This document shows, one piece after another, positions 49,181-60,006 of a stretch of DNA of 64,000 nucleotides; the first letter of the stretch is position 1; each line of letters opens with the position of its first letter. The stretch is from Silvimonas amylolytica (lineage in GTDB: Bacteria; Pseudomonadota; Gammaproteobacteria; Burkholderiales; Chitinibacteraceae). The notes under the pieces are model-generated. The model did no database searches. It had not been told where the DNA came from and saw only the letters and a list, made by a program, of their open reading frames with translations. Location of the stretch: positions 825,939 to 889,938 of the forward strand of contig NZ_BMLY01000001.1 of assembly GCF_014645555.1 (NCBI RefSeq). Direction: 5' to 3'. The translations under genes and the position numbers were made by a program.

Positions 49181-50371
49181 GTGTTTTCCGGTCGCGTGCT
49201 GCCTGTCTGCATTCCAGTTGCCCTTGCCCTTTCAATAGCCCTTTCCGGTTGCGATAAAAAAGCAGCTGCGCCGCAACAACCCCCACCTAAAGTTTCAGTA
49301 ACCCAAGTTGAGCCACATGACATCGAAACAACATTCGATATTGTTGGCCAGACCGCAGGCTACCGGCAGATTGAAGTGCGGGCGCGCGTGGAAGGCATTT
49401 TGCTCAAGCGTGAATACACGGAAGGCAAACCGGTCAAGGCCGGTCAATTGATGTTCCAGATCGACCCCGCCCCTTACAAGGCCTCCCTGGATCAAGCCGT
49501 TGGCGTAGAAGCGCAAGCCAAAGCCGCACTGGATAAAGCAACCGCCGACCGTGACCGGATCGTGCCGCTGTACAAAGAAAACGCGGTATCCCGCAAAGAT
49601 TACGATGACGCCATGTCCGGGTATGACTCGGCTGTGGCCAATCTGTCTGCTGCCAAGGCCAAAACCGAAGAAGCACGCATCAATCTGGGTTACACCAACG
49701 TCGTAGCGCCGATTGATGGCATGGCCAGCAAACTTAATTTTTCTGAAGGCAGCCTGGTTTCACCATCGGCCAATGGTGGCTTGCTGACCACCATCAACCA
49801 GCTCGACCCGCTGTACGCCAATTTCTCTTATTCGGAATCCGACAAGCTGTTGCTGCAACAACAGGCGCAGCGCGGCGAAATCGTCCTGCCGGCCGGGCAG
49901 CGTTTCCCGGTGAAGCTGCGGCTGTCTGACGGCACTTTGTATGATCGCAGCGGCACGATCGACTTTTCTGATAGCAAGGTCGACACCACCACCGGCACGA
50001 TCAGCGCGCGGGCCATTATTCCCAACCCGCAAGGCAAGTTGCTGCCCGGTCAGTTTGTGCGCGTACTGGTGGGCGGCATCGTCCACAAGAATGCGCTCCT
50101 GATCCCGCAGCGCGCCGTGGTTCAGATCCAGGCCGACAAAGCCGTTCTGGTGGTCAACGACAAGAACGTCGTCGAACCCAGGGTGGTTCAACTGGGTGAC
50201 ACCTATGGCACTAATGTACTCGTGAACAGCGGGCTGAAAGGTGGTGAACGCATTGTGGTTGAAGGCGTACTCAAAGCGCGACCAGGCTCACCTGTCGAGC
50301 CTGTGACCGCCAGCGATGTGGCTGCGGCCGACGCCCCTGCTGCCGTTGCTCATACCAACGACGCGCAGTAA
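49181..50371 (+). CDS. RND periplasmic adaptor lipoprotein (AcrA/MexE-like)
   Basis: 396-residue membrane-fusion protein. A lipoprotein signal has lipobox ALSGC, then a Lys/Pro-rich linker. The first lipoyl half (GYRQIEVRARVEGILLKR) precedes a helical hairpin (about 100-165); the second lipoyl half (NVVAPIDGMASKLNFSEGS), a beta barrel and a membrane-proximal domain follow. The start is GTG at 49181 with AGAGGGG 7 nt upstream. It is the first gene of a classical MFP-RND-OMF operon, 9 bp before the pump gene. Confidence 0.94.
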   Translation: MFSGRVLPVCIPVALALSIALSGCDKKAAAPQQPPPKVSVTQVEPHDIETTFDIVGQTAGYRQIEVRARVEGILLKREYTEGKPVKAGQLMFQIDPAPYKASLDQAVGVEAQAKAALDKATADRDRIVPLYKENAVSRKDYDDAMSGYDSAVANLSAAKAKTEEARINLGYTNVVAPIDGMASKLNFSEGSLVSPSANGGLLTTINQLDPLYANFSYSESDKLLLQQQAQRGEIVLPAGQRFPVKLRLSDGTLYDRSGTIDFSDSKVDTTTGTISARAIIPNPQGKLLPGQFVRVLVGGIVHKNALLIPQRAVVQIQADKAVLVVNDKNVVEPRVVQLGDTYGTNVLVNSGLKGGERIVVEGVLKARPGSPVEPVTASDVAAADAPAAVAHTNDAQ

Positions 50372-50380
50372 GGAGCGGAC

Positions 50381-53300
50381 ATGTTCTCAAAGTTCTTTAT
50401 TGAACGGCCGGTCTTCGCCAGCGTCATTTCAATCATCATCGTGCTTGCTGGTCTGGTCTCGATGAAGGCATTGCCGATTGAGCAATACCCGCAGATTGTG
50501 CCGCCGGTGGTGTCCGTGACCGCCAACTACCCGGGCGCCTCACCGCAGGTGATCGCCGAAACCGTCGCCGCGCCGATCGAGCAGCAGGTCAACGGCGTGG
50601 AAAACATGTTGTACATGCAGTCCTCCGCCGCCTCCAACGGGGCCATGAACCTGAACGTGTACTTTGCCATTGGCACCGACCCGGACCAGGCCACCATCAA
50701 CACCAACAACCGCGTCCAGGCCGCCATGGCCCAGTTGCCGCAAGAAGTACAGCGGCAGGGCGTTACGGTGAAGAAAAAGTCCACGTCCATTCTGGCGTTT
50801 GTGACGCTTGATTCCACCAATGGCGCGCAGGATGCATTGTTCTTGTCCAACTACGCCACGCTGAACGTGGTGGATGAAATCAAGCGTCTGCCTGGTATTG
50901 GCGATGTCTCCATCATCGGTAGCGGTGATTACGCCATGCGCGTCTGGCTGCGGCCAGACAAGGTGGCACAACTGGGGCTGACTCCTACTGACGTCCAGAA
51001 CGCCATTTCCGAACAAAACCAGCAGTTCTCTGCCGGTAAAATCGGCGCCGAGCCGAGCGACCCGAAGCGTCCTCAGGAATTCACCTACACCGCCACCGCC
51101 AAAGGGCGTTTGTCTACGGTGAAAGAATTCGAGGACATCATCGTGCGTGCCAACCCGGATGGCTCGCAAACCCGGGTCAAGGACATTGCACGGGTTGAGT
51201 TGAGTTCCAACGCCTATGACGTTGTCGCCAAACACAATGGCAAACCCACGGTCGGGATTGCGCTGTACCTGCAACCTGGCGCCAATGCGCTGAAAACAAT
51301 CCAGTCTGTGCGCGCCAAGATGGAAGAACTCAAGGCGCGCTTTCCGCACGGTATGACCTACGGCATTCCGTATGACACCACCACCTTCGTGAAGATCTCG
51401 GTCGAGGAAGTGGTCCACACGCTGTTTGAGGCCATTCTGCTGGTGTTTATCGTGGTTTACGTGTTCCTGCAAAACGCGCGCGCCACGCTGATTCCCTGCC
51501 TGGCTGTGCCCGTATCATTGATCGGGACGTTCGCCGGCATGGAAGCACTGGGGTTCTCCATTAACCTCTTGACGCTGTTCGGGATGGTGCTGGCGATCGG
51601 TATCGTGGTGGATGATGCGATCGTGGTGCTGGAAAACGTTGAACGGATCATGAGCACGGAACGCTTGTCGCCCAAGGATGCAGCCATCAAGGCCATGGAA
51701 GAAGTCTCCGGGCCGGTGGTCGCGATCGTGCTGGTGTTGTGCTCCGTGTTCTTGCCGGTCGCCTTCATGGGCGGCATGACCGGGGTGATGTACAAACAGT
51801 TTGCGGTGACCATTGCGGTTTCGGTGGTGATCTCCGGTCTGGTCGCGCTGACGCTGACCCCTGCCCTGTGCGCCTTGATTCTCAAGCCAACGCATCATGA
51901 ACCCAACCGTTTCTTCCGTGCCTTTAACAGCGGCTTCGAGAAGATGACGGGCAAGTACGTGGGCGGCGTGGCGTTCCTGAATCGCCGCGTGGGCATTGCG
52001 TTCCTCATCTTTGGTGCCATGATCGTCAGCCTGCTGTTGCTGTTCAAGACAGTCCCCGGCGGGCTGGTGCCCGATGAAGATCAGGGCTACTTGATGGTCA
52101 TTCCGATCATGCCGGATGCCGCATCCTTGAGCCGCACCGAAGCCGTGACAGCGCAGCTTGATGCCGCCATGACCAAGAACAAGGACGTGGCCGAAACGCT
52201 GACCTTCTCTGGTTTTGACTTGCTGTCGAGCACCTATCGCTCTAACGGCGCGGCGGCCTTCGTGACGTTGGCAGACTGGAAAGACCGTAAAGGCGAAGGC
52301 GAGGATTCATTCTCTCTGGCGCACAAGGTCATGTTTGCCGGGACGCGGATTCGCGATGCCGTGGTGCTGGCTTTCAATCCGCCACCCATTACCGGGATGT
52401 CCACAACGGGCGGTCTGGAAGCGTATATCCAGAGCCGCGGTACGACAGATCCGGCGGCCATTCAGCAAGCCATCCAGTCTTATCTGGAAGCGGCCAAAAA
52501 GCGCCCGGAATTCTCTGCGGTCAGCACCACCTACCGTGCTACGGTGCCACAGGTGTTCTTTGATCTGGACCGAGACAAAGCCAAGACGATGGGCGTGCCG
52601 GTCAACCAGGTGTTCAACACCATCGCCGCAACATTTGGCGCGCAGTACGTCAACGACTTCAACATCTTTGGTCGAACCTACAAGGTGCAACTGCAATCGG
52701 ACGCAGACTTTCGCTCTTCTGCAGACGACATGCGCAATGTCTATGTCCGCTCTAACAGCGGCCAGATGATCCCGCTGAGTGCCATGGTCACGGTCAAACC
52801 GGTGGTCGGTCCGGAACTGGTAGAGCGCTTCAACGTGTTCTCTGCCGGCAAAGTCATGTTGACGCCAGCGGCCGGGTATTCCACCGGGCAAGCCATTGCG
52901 GCAGCAGAAGAAGTCGCCGATTCGACACTGACCAGTGACTTCACGCTGACCTGGATGGGCAGTGCTTACCAGGAAAAACTGGCTGGGAGTACGTCTGCAC
53001 AAGCGTTCATTTTCGGGATCATCATGGTGTTCCTGATTCTGGCCGCGCAGTACGAACGCTGGACCTTGCCGATCGCAGTGGTTACCGCGGTGCCGTTTGG
53101 TCTGTTTGGTGCGCTGCTGGCCGTGTGGCTGGTTGGCCTGAACAACGATGTGTATTTCCAGATTGGGCTAGTGACACTGATTGGTCTGGCGGCCAAAAAC
53201 GCAATTCTGATTGTGGAATTTGCGGTGGAAAAACATCATGAGGGCATGTCGCTGTACGACGCCTCCATTGAAGCCGCCCGCTTGCGTTTCCGACCGATCG

Positions 53301-53539
53301 TGATGACTTCACTGGCTTTTATTCTGGGTTGTGTGCCGCTCGTGACATCCAGCGGTGCTGGTGCAGCCAGCCGTCACTCCATCGGGACGGGTGTGATCGG
53401 CGGCATGCTGGCCGCAACCTGCATTGCCACCTTCTTCGTGCCGTTGTTTTTCCGGCTGATCATGGGTATGGGCAGCAAAAAGAAAAAGGAAGACCCACCA
53501 GCACCGGCACTGGAACATCAGGGGGCTGATCATGAATAA
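50381..53539 (+). CDS. RND-family multidrug efflux transporter (MexF/AcrB-like)
   Basis: 1052-residue HAE1 pump. The N-terminus [19 protein letters not shown], the porter-domain phrase [18 protein letters not shown] and the helix-4 proton relay Asp411-Asp412 in [13 protein letters not shown] are intact, as is the second repeat with [14 protein letters not shown]. By feel it is closer to MexF-type pumps, which handle phenicols and quinolones; substrate range is inferred. AAGGAG precedes the ATG. Its stop overlaps the start of the OMF gene by 8 bp, so translation is coupled. Confidence 0.95.
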   Translation: MFSKFFIERPVFASVISIIIVLAGLVSMKALPIEQYPQIVPPVVSVTANYPGASPQVIAETVAAPIEQQVNGVENMLYMQSSAASNGAMNLNVYFAIGTDPDQATINTNNRVQAAMAQLPQEVQRQGVTVKKKSTSILAFVTLDSTNGAQDALFLSNYATLNVVDEIKRLPGIGDVSIIGSGDYAMRVWLRPDKVAQLGLTPTDVQNAISEQNQQFSAGKIGAEPSDPKRPQEFTYTATAKGRLSTVKEFEDIIVRANPDGSQTRVKDIARVELSSNAYDVVAKHNGKPTVGIALYLQPGANALKTIQSVRAKMEELKARFPHGMTYGIPYDTTTFVKISVEEVVHTLFEAILLVFIVVYVFLQNARATLIPCLAVPVSLIGTFAGMEALGFSINLLTLFGMVLAIGIVVDDAIVVLENVERIMSTERLSPKDAAIKAMEEVSGPVVAIVLVLCSVFLPVAFMGGMTGVMYKQFAVTIAVSVVISGLVALTLTPALCALILKPTHHEPNRFFRAFNSGFEKMTGKYVGGVAFLNRRVGIAFLIFGAMIVSLLLLFKTVPGGLVPDEDQGYLMVIPIMPDAASLSRTEAVTAQLDAAMTKNKDVAETLTFSGFDLLSSTYRSNGAAAFVTLADWKDRKGEGEDSFSLAHKVMFAGTRIRDAVVLAFNPPPITGMSTTGGLEAYIQSRGTTDPAAIQQAIQSYLEAAKKRPEFSAVSTTYRATVPQVFFDLDRDKAKTMGVPVNQVFNTIAATFGAQYVNDFNIFGRTYKVQLQSDADFRSSADDMRNVYVRSNSGQMIPLSAMVTVKPVVGPELVERFNVFSAGKVMLTPAAGYSTGQAIAAAEEVADSTLTSDFTLTWMGSAYQEKLAGSTSAQAFIFGIIMVFLILAAQYERWTLPIAVVTAVPFGLFGALLAVWLVGLNNDVYFQIGLVTLIGLAAKNAILIVEFAVEKHHEGMSLYDASIEAARLRFRPIVMTSLAFILGCVPLVTSSGAGAASRHSIGTGVIGGMLAATCIATFFVPLFFRLIMGMGSKKKKEDPPAPALEHQGADHE

Positions 53540-54995
53540 GCCCATCGCACCGATCAAATTCCGTCGCATTCTGCTGGCGTCGGTACTGGCGCTCGCCCTG
53601 CCCGGTTGCGCCTTCATGCAGCCAGACAAAACCGCGCCGGCCACTGAGCTACCTTCCGCTGACCACATGCAAAGCGATGCCAGTTGGGTTGACGCGCATT
53701 GGTGGGATCAGTTTGGTGATCCTTTGCTGGCCCAGTTGATCCAGACTGCGCGTGCCAACAACCAGAACCTGGCCCAGGCGGTTGCGCGTGTTGACCAGGC
53801 GCGTGCGGTAGTAGGGATCAATTCATCCGCGCAGTTCCCGCAACTGGATCTGCAGGGTGCAGGTGCCAAACAGAAGGTGTCCAGCAAAGGCCCGCAAGCC
53901 ACACTCGGCACCTATACCGATTACCAGCTGGCTGCAGCTGCCAGTTGGGAACTGGATATCTGGGGTCGCCTGGCCAACCTGACCGAAGGCGCCCGGCGTG
54001 ACTTGCTCGCGGCAGAATACAACCGCGATGCGGTCACCCTGGCGCTGGATGCCGAAGTGGCGCAGACCTACTTCAATCTGATTGCGCTGGATGGTCAGCT
54101 ACAAATTGCCCGTGACACCATCCAGTCGCGGGTCGAAAGCTACGATCTGCAAACCAAACGCTTCAAAGGCGGCTTGATCTCTGAACTGGACGTGCGCCAG
54201 GCAGAAGCCGAACTGAATACCGCGCAGGCAACCGAGCCCAATCTGGTCGGGGAGATCGCCCAGACAGAATCGGCACTGGCTGTCTTGTTGGGTCAATCCC
54301 CCAAGCAGATCGTCGAGACCCTGCCAGAGCGCGGCAAACGCATTGACGAGATCGGGCATCCGCCAGTCATTCCGTCTGGTTTGCCCTCTGACTTGTTGCT
54401 GCGGCGTCCGGACATCCAGCAAGCCGAAGCCACATTGATCGGCGCGCGGGCCCGTGTAGAAGCAGCCCGGGCGGCGTACTTCCCTACCATCAGCCTGACC
54501 GGGCTGGCTGGCGTGGAGAGCCTGGCGTTTGGTGATCTGTTCACGGGCGCAGCCAAAACGTGGTCGTTTGCCGGCAACCTGGGCATGCCATTGTTTAATG
54601 GCGGATTGACCGCTGCGCAGGTTGATCAAGCGCGTGGCGTAGAACGGGAAGCGCTGGCGGCGTATCGCGGCTCGGTGCAAAACGCGTTTGGTGATGTGCG
54701 CGGTGCGCTGGTGGTCAATGATCAAGCCGCCAAAGCCACCGAAGCACTGCAAAACAAGGTTCAGGCGCTGACACGGCAATTGCGGTTGGCCAACTTGCGT
54801 TATGACAACGGGTACTCCAGCTATCTGGATGTATTGGATACCGAACGCAATCTGTTTGATGCGCGACTCTCGCTGGTCCAGGCGCAATTGGCAGAGCTAA
54901 ACGATCGCGTGGCCCTGTACAAGGCAGTTGGCGGTGGTTGGCGCATCGCGGCGGATCAGCAAACCGCCAGCGCTGCGCAAAAAGCGACAAACTGA
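53532..54995 (+). CDS. Outer-membrane efflux lipoprotein (NodT/OprM family)
   Basis: 487 residues and last gene of the second RND operon. It has a type II signal with lipobox ALPGC. Two OEP repeats follow, with the first helical signature [16 protein letters not shown] and the second [25 protein letters not shown] (two parts) typical of OprM/OprN. The ATG at 53532 lies inside the end of the pump gene. It is the third NodT-family channel in the window. A strong terminator follows. Confidence 0.95.
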   Translation: MNKPIAPIKFRRILLASVLALALPGCAFMQPDKTAPATELPSADHMQSDASWVDAHWWDQFGDPLLAQLIQTARANNQNLAQAVARVDQARAVVGINSSAQFPQLDLQGAGAKQKVSSKGPQATLGTYTDYQLAAAASWELDIWGRLANLTEGARRDLLAAEYNRDAVTLALDAEVAQTYFNLIALDGQLQIARDTIQSRVESYDLQTKRFKGGLISELDVRQAEAELNTAQATEPNLVGEIAQTESALAVLLGQSPKQIVETLPERGKRIDEIGHPPVIPSGLPSDLLLRRPDIQQAEATLIGARARVEAARAAYFPTISLTGLAGVESLAFGDLFTGAAKTWSFAGNLGMPLFNGGLTAAQVDQARGVEREALAAYRGSVQNAFGDVRGALVVNDQAAKATEALQNKVQALTRQLRLANLRYDNGYSSYLDVLDTERNLFDARLSLVQAQLAELNDRVALYKAVGGGWRIAADQQTASAAQKATN

Positions 54996-55044
54996 TCATT
55001 GCCGCAAACAAATACCCACCGTTTTGAAGTCATTTCAAGCCACT

Positions 55045-55086
55045 GAAAACGACGGCCCGCTGCCTGACAGACAGCGGGCCGTTTTC
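55045..55086 (+). terminator. Intrinsic terminator of the second RND operon
   Basis: CGGCCCGCTG and CAGCGGGCCG arms with a 9-nt loop and a GAAAAC/GTTTTC extension. Confidence 0.92.
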
Positions 55087-55599
55087 ATTCATCGGCTGCA
55101 CCAGTGCGGTGCAGAACAACTGTACTCATTGGCTTGTCATAAGAAATCAGGACAGGAGTTGACCGCACTTTTGGTGAACGCACACGCTTTCTACACACTG
55201 GGCATGCATCCTGCTTAGGGCTGTAACGCAAGCCAGGAAGGGGTTTGCGGTCTATGCACCCATTCTGTGAACGCAAGCCCACACCGTGCCGCAGCAAGTT
55301 TGCGTAGAGGCTCGGGAATATGTCACAAATGCAAAACTAAAGACTTGACTGTAAGGGAAAGCAGCAGGTGTTCGCTCAAAACTGCCGCAGGTAAGGTTGA
55401 TCGGAGCAACTGTTATGGTTGATTTCATAGCTGACTGCATCCGTTTCAACGAACACAACCACCGTGGGATCGCCACCAGAATAGCCCCAGGCCAAAAGCC
55501 GGGACGCACCAGGCAGCGGCTCCATAAGCGCCAGTCCACAGGTTCATTCGTCAGTTTTGCCAGTTACAGATACAAGCAGTCATCAGAGGATGAAGCAAC
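55087..55599. other. Gap upstream of livH without a recognised gene
   Basis: About 510 bp. Open frames at 55252-55539 (minus) and 55397-55639 (plus) lack ribosome sites and recognisable products. The region where a branched-chain amino-acid binding protein (livJ/K) is often found is empty of coding sequence. It presumably contains the liv promoter. A small hairpin (GCACC/GGTGC near 55100) is unremarkable. Confidence 0.5.
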
Positions 55600-56529
55600 G
55601 TGGATATTTTTCTGCAACAGATCATCAATGGTCTGGTGATCGGTAGCATTTATGCGCTGATCGCGCTGGGCTACACCATGGTGTACGGCATCATGCAGCT
55701 GATCAATTTTGCCCATGGCGAAATTGTCATGTTCGGTGCCATGGTGACCATTACCTGCATCAATGTGCTGGTCGGGCACAACATTCATTTGCCGGGGCCG
55801 CTGATGTTGCTGGCCGGCCTGTTGATGGCGATTCCGGTTTCTGCGCTCCTGGGGTTTGCGGTAGAACGCATCGCCTATCGCCCCTTGCGCCGCGCGCCGC
55901 GCCTGGCACCGCTGATTACCGCCATTGGGGTATCCATTGTGCTGCAGCAAGTCGCCAGCCTGATCTGGGGCCGCAGCTACCGGCCGTTCCCGGAAATCCT
56001 GCCACAAACCGTGCATGACTTCTTCGGTGCGGCGATTACCGATCTGCAAGTTGCCATCGTGATCCTGGCCATCGTGCTCATGGCCGGGCTGTTTTTCATG
56101 ATCGAGAAGACCAAACTGGGCCGCGCCATGCGTGCCACCGCGCAAAACCCGGAAGTAGCCGGGCTGATGGGCGTGAACATCAACAACGTGATTTCCATGA
56201 CCTTTATCACCGGCTCATCCCTGGGCGCCGTGGCAGGCGTGATGGTCGCCGCCAATTACGACCAGGCCCATCCGTATATGGGCTTTCTGATTGGTCTGAA
56301 AGCCTTTACCGCGGCGGTACTCGGCGGCATTGGTAACCTGCAGGGCGCCGTGCTGGGCGGGATTACTTTGGGCATTATCGAGAGTCTGGGCTCGGGTTAT
56401 CTGGGCGATCTGACCGGTGGGTTCCTTGGCAGCAACTACAAGGACATTTTCGCCTTCCTGGTGCTGATCCTGGTGCTGGTGTTCCGCCCGTCCGGCCTTC
56501 TGGGCGAACGTGTCGCCGAGCGCGCTTGA
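55600..56529 (+). CDS. livH: Branched-chain amino-acid ABC transporter permease LivH
   Basis: 309-residue inner-membrane permease with about eight helices. FLQQIINGLVIGSIYALIAL and YTMVYGIMQLINFAHGE are the LivH signature. GLMGVNINNVISMTFITGS lies near the ATPase-contact loop. The start is GTG at 55600 with AGAGGA 9 nt upstream. It is the first gene of livHMGF, with livM 16 bp downstream. No binding-protein gene precedes it, so the receptor must be encoded elsewhere. Confidence 0.95.
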   Translation: MDIFLQQIINGLVIGSIYALIALGYTMVYGIMQLINFAHGEIVMFGAMVTITCINVLVGHNIHLPGPLMLLAGLLMAIPVSALLGFAVERIAYRPLRRAPRLAPLITAIGVSIVLQQVASLIWGRSYRPFPEILPQTVHDFFGAAITDLQVAIVILAIVLMAGLFFMIEKTKLGRAMRATAQNPEVAGLMGVNINNVISMTFITGSSLGAVAGVMVAANYDQAHPYMGFLIGLKAFTAAVLGGIGNLQGAVLGGITLGIIESLGSGYLGDLTGGFLGSNYKDIFAFLVLILVLVFRPSGLLGERVAERA

Positions 56530-56545
56530 GCGGGGAGGATCAAAC

Positions 56546-57697
56546 ATGTTTCCTGCTTTTATAAAAACATCTCGTCAGCGCCAGATTGCACTGTTCATTT
56601 TTGCCGCCATTCTGCTGGTCTTGCCCTGGGTACTGGGCGCCGGCTTTGAAAACGGTAAATCCTGGATTCGCGCCGTCGACTTCGCGCTCTTGTACATCAT
56701 GCTGGCGTTAGGCCTGAACATTGTCGTGGGCTTTGCTGGCTTGCTGGATCTGGGTTACATCGCGTTTTATGCGGTGGGCGCGTATTGCTATGCCATTTTC
56801 AATTCGCCGCAACTGCAAGCGGTCATGCCCTTGTGGATGCAGCACCCGCCGTTTTTGATCATGGTGGTGATGTGTGCGCTGGTCGCCTGCGTGTTCGGCA
56901 TTTTGCTGGGCACCCCTACCCTGAAACTGCGTGGGGACTATCTGGCGATTGTGACGCTGGGCTTTGGCGAGATCGTGCGGATCTTCATGAACAATCTGGA
57001 CCGCCCGATCAACATTACCAACGGCCCTCAAGGCATCAACAACATCAACCCGGTACATCTGGCGGGGTATGACTTCGGCAAACCCATTTACTGGATGGGC
57101 CTGAAGTTTGAGATGGTGCACACGTATTACTACCTGATTCTGGCGTTCTGCTGCCTGATCATCTTTGTGACGCAACGCCTGCAGCATTCGCGCATTGGCC
57201 GCGCCTGGGTGGCGATCCGCGAGGACGAAATTGCGGCCAATGCCATGGGTATCAACACGCGCAACGTCAAACTGCTGGCATTTGCCATGGGCGCTTCGTT
57301 TGGCGGTGTCTCTGGTGCGTTGTTTGCCAGCTTCCAGGGGTTTGTCAGCCCGGAGTCTTTTGTGCTGATGGAATCCATCATGGTGCTGTGCATGGTGGTG
57401 CTGGGGGGTATGGGCAATATTCCGGGCGTCATCCTGGGGGCGATTCTGGTTTCGATCGTGCCGGAAATCCTGCGTGATGTAATCAACCCGCTGCAGGAAG
57501 GTTTGTTTGGTCGCCGCCTGATTGACCCGGAAAATCTGCGCATGCTGCTGTTCGGTCTGGCCATGATCATCATCATGTTGTTGCGCCCGGAAGGCTTGTG
57601 GCCGTCACGCCGCCGCCGTGCCGAACTGCACGCCACCGATGCCATTGCTGAACAAGAGAAGTCCGATTTGCAGGACGCGGAGCGCGCCCATGGCTGA
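56546..57697 (+). CDS. livM: Branched-chain amino-acid ABC transporter permease LivM
   Basis: 383-residue permease and partner of LivH. ALGLNIVVGFAGLLDLGYIAFYAVGAY and TLKLRGDYLAIVTLGFGEI (shown as family landmarks in two pieces) are diagnostic. GGGGAGG before the ATG at 56546 decides the start. It has a somewhat extended hydrophilic C-terminus (about 25 residues after the last helix). The last 8 bp overlap livG. Confidence 0.95.
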   Translation: MFPAFIKTSRQRQIALFIFAAILLVLPWVLGAGFENGKSWIRAVDFALLYIMLALGLNIVVGFAGLLDLGYIAFYAVGAYCYAIFNSPQLQAVMPLWMQHPPFLIMVVMCALVACVFGILLGTPTLKLRGDYLAIVTLGFGEIVRIFMNNLDRPINITNGPQGINNINPVHLAGYDFGKPIYWMGLKFEMVHTYYYLILAFCCLIIFVTQRLQHSRIGRAWVAIREDEIAANAMGINTRNVKLLAFAMGASFGGVSGALFASFQGFVSPESFVLMESIMVLCMVVLGGMGNIPGVILGAILVSIVPEILRDVINPLQEGLFGRRLIDPENLRMLLFGLAMIIIMLLRPEGLWPSRRRRAELHATDAIAEQEKSDLQDAERAHG

Positions 57698-58460
57698 CAC
57701 ATTGCTGAGTATTGAAGGGATCCACAAACGTTTTGGCGGCCTGCATGCCCTGAACGACGTGGGCCTGACCATCAACAGGGGCGAAATTTACGGTTTGATT
57801 GGCCCGAATGGCGCTGGCAAGACCACGCTGTTTAACGTGCTGACGGGGTTGTACCAGCCCGATGAAGGCAAGTTCGAATTCAACGGCATCAACCTTTTCC
57901 GCCAGAAACCCTATGTTGTGGTGGAAAGCGGCATTGCCCGGACCTTTCAGAACATCCGCCTGTTCGCCAATATGACTGCGCTGGAAAACGTCATGGTCGG
58001 CCAGCACGTGCGTACCCGTGCCGGCGTCCTGGGTGCGGTGTTCCGGGGTCCGAAAACCCGTGCGGAAGAAGCAAAAATCCGCGCCCGGGCGCAAGAACTG
58101 CTGGCGTATGTGGGCATTCAGAAACACGCCGACGAAGCGGCGCGCAATCTGTCTTATGGGGATCAGCGCCGGCTGGAAATCGCCCGTGCCTTGGGGACCA
58201 ACCCGACGCTGCTGGCGCTTGATGAACCTGCAGCCGGCATGAACCCGAAAGAAACCGTGGCACTGAAAGCGTTGCTGGAAAAAATCCGCGGTGATGGCGT
58301 CACGGTGTTGCTGATCGAACACGACGTCAAACTGATGATGGGTTTGTGTGACCGTATTGCCGTGCTCGATTACGGCAAGAAAATTGCAGAAGGCATCCCG
58401 GCGGAAATCAAAAACGATCCGCGCGTGATTGAAGCTTATCTTGGAGTTGCCCCGGAATGA
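57690..58460 (+). CDS. livG: Branched-chain amino-acid ABC transporter ATPase LivG
   Basis: 256-residue ATPase. Walker A is GPNGAGKTT (38-46), the Q-loop is in RTFQNIRLF, the signature is LSYGDQRR and Walker B ends LALDEPAAG, followed by the H-loop IEHDVKL. The C-terminal AYLG marks the LivG/BraF group. The ATG at 57690 lies within the end of livM (overlap ATGGCTGA), and its stop overlaps livF by ATGA. Confidence 0.95.
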   Translation: MADTLLSIEGIHKRFGGLHALNDVGLTINRGEIYGLIGPNGAGKTTLFNVLTGLYQPDEGKFEFNGINLFRQKPYVVVESGIARTFQNIRLFANMTALENVMVGQHVRTRAGVLGAVFRGPKTRAEEAKIRARAQELLAYVGIQKHADEAARNLSYGDQRRLEIARALGTNPTLLALDEPAAGMNPKETVALKALLEKIRGDGVTVLLIEHDVKLMMGLCDRIAVLDYGKKIAEGIPAEIKNDPRVIEAYLGVAPE

Positions 58461-59173
58461 GTACACCGCTGTTGCAAGTCAAAGACCTGAAGGTGGCCTA
58501 CGGGGGCATCCAGGCGGTGAAAGGCATTGATCTGGAAATCAACAAGGGTGAACTGGTTGCGCTGATTGGTGCCAACGGTGCGGGCAAAACCACCACGCTG
58601 AAAACATTGGTCGGGATGCTCAAACCGGCGAGCGGCCAGATCCTCTATGAAGGTCAGCCCACCCACAAACTGCCCTCTTACGCCTATGTCAAAAACGGTC
58701 TGGCCATGGTGCCGGAAGGCCGCGGGATTTTTTCGCGGCTGACCGTGGAAGAGAATCTGCAGATGGGCGCCTACACGCGCAATGACAAAGCCGATATCGC
58801 CATTGATATGGAACGCGTCTACCAGTTGTTTCCGCGCCTGAAAGAGCGGCAAAAACAGTTAGCCGGTACGCTTTCCGGTGGTGAACAACAGATGGTGGCC
58901 ATGGGCCGCGCCATCATGAGCCGCCCGCGTTTATTGCTGCTGGATGAACCCTCCATGGGTCTGGCGCCGATCATTGTGCAGAAGATTTTTGAAATCATCC
59001 GCATGGTGGCCGCCGAAGGTGTGACCATGCTGCTGGTTGAACAGAACGCCCGCCTGGCACTACAGACCGCCAATCGGGGTTATGTGATGGAGTCCGGCAA
59101 GATCACGCTGGCCGATAGTGCGGCCAACTTGCTGGCCAACGAGAGCATCCAGCATGCGTATCTGGGTGAGTAG
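58457..59173 (+). CDS. livF: Branched-chain amino-acid ABC transporter ATPase LivF
   Basis: 238-residue ATPase. Walker A is GANGAGKTT, the signature is LSGGEQQM and Walker B is LLLLDEPSMGL, followed by LLVEQNAR. The form SGGEQQM with PSMGLAP distinguishes LivF from LivG. It is last in the operon, with a 4-bp ATGA overlap with livG. A long hairpin follows. Confidence 0.95.
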   Translation: MSTPLLQVKDLKVAYGGIQAVKGIDLEINKGELVALIGANGAGKTTTLKTLVGMLKPASGQILYEGQPTHKLPSYAYVKNGLAMVPEGRGIFSRLTVEENLQMGAYTRNDKADIAIDMERVYQLFPRLKERQKQLAGTLSGGEQQMVAMGRAIMSRPRLLLLDEPSMGLAPIIVQKIFEIIRMVAAEGVTMLLVEQNARLALQTANRGYVMESGKITLADSAANLLANESIQHAYLGE

Positions 59174-59205
59174 ACGGCTCGCCGGTTAAATCCTTGCCAC
59201 GCAGC

Positions 59206-59235
59206 GGAACGGGTCGCATCATGCGACCCGTTCGC
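59206..59235 (+). terminator. Long hairpin after livF
   Basis: 13-bp perfect arms GAACGGGTCGCAT and ATGCGACCCGTTC around one central base. The T-run is poor (CGCTTTA), so termination may be partial. The next gene starts 19 bp later. Confidence 0.65.
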
Positions 59236-59252
59236 TTTACATCACGCATGCC

Positions 59253-60002
59253 ATGATTGCTGCTTCTTTCCTGATCAAAAACGCCATTGGCGCGTTGTTG
59301 TTGCCACCGGGTATCCACGTGGTGCTGGGTGTTGTTACCCTGGCACTCTGGCAGCGCCGGGCAAAGCTCGCGCGCGGTGTTCTGGTGGTCAACCTGGCCG
59401 CGTTGTACGCGCTATCCACACCTGCCCTCAGCCATGCCTTGATGGCCTCGCTGGAACCACCGCCGATCACGCCGGCCGCACTGGCGCAGACCGACGCCAT
59501 TGTCTGCCTTGGCGGCGGCACCCTGTTTGGCGCGCAACAAACGCCGGACGAACGCGATGTAAACGCCACCAGCGCAGAGCGCGTCCGCTATACCGCGCGC
59601 CTGGCACGGGCCACCGGTAAACCCGTCGCCTTGTCTGGTGGCACCGCGTTTGGGGAGGCCGTCAGCGAGGGCGAGTTGATGGCGCGAGTGCTGCGTCAGG
59701 ATTACGGTATTACGCCGGTCTGGACCGAAACCCGCGCAGTCGATACCGCCGACAACGCCACTTTTCTGGCCCGGCAGATGCTGCCGCGCTATCGCCGCAT
59801 CGCACTGGTCTCCAGTGCGTGGCATCTGGCGCGCGCCCAGATCGTATTCAAACGTGCCGGGTTTGAGGTCACGCTGGCGCCCACCTCTTACCAGAACCAG
59901 CGCCCGTTTTCCTTGCTCGAACTCCTGCCCTCGCCAGATGGCCTGAGCACCAGTTACTGGGCGCTGCATGAATATCTGGGCATGCTCTGGTATCACCGCT
60001 GA
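59253..60002 (+). CDS. YdcF/ElyC-like DUF218 envelope protein
   Basis: 249 residues with two N-terminal hydrophobic helices (about 4-28 and 40-58), then a DUF218 domain. DAIVCLGGG is the first nucleotide-like loop. SAERVRYTARLARATGKPVALSGG (in two halves), DTADNATFLA, and ALVSSAWHLARAQIVFKRAGF are family hallmarks. ElyC in E. coli supports lipid-carrier and peptidoglycan precursor metabolism; YdcF binds SAM. Either role is possible here. The ribosome site is weak, and the gene begins just after the livF hairpin, so it may be read through from liv. Confidence 0.82.
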   Translation: MIAASFLIKNAIGALLLPPGIHVVLGVVTLALWQRRAKLARGVLVVNLAALYALSTPALSHALMASLEPPPITPAALAQTDAIVCLGGGTLFGAQQTPDERDVNATSAERVRYTARLARATGKPVALSGGTAFGEAVSEGELMARVLRQDYGITPVWTETRAVDTADNATFLARQMLPRYRRIALVSSAWHLARAQIVFKRAGFEVTLAPTSYQNQRPFSLLELLPSPDGLSTSYWALHEYLGMLWYHR

Positions 60003-60006
60003 GACT

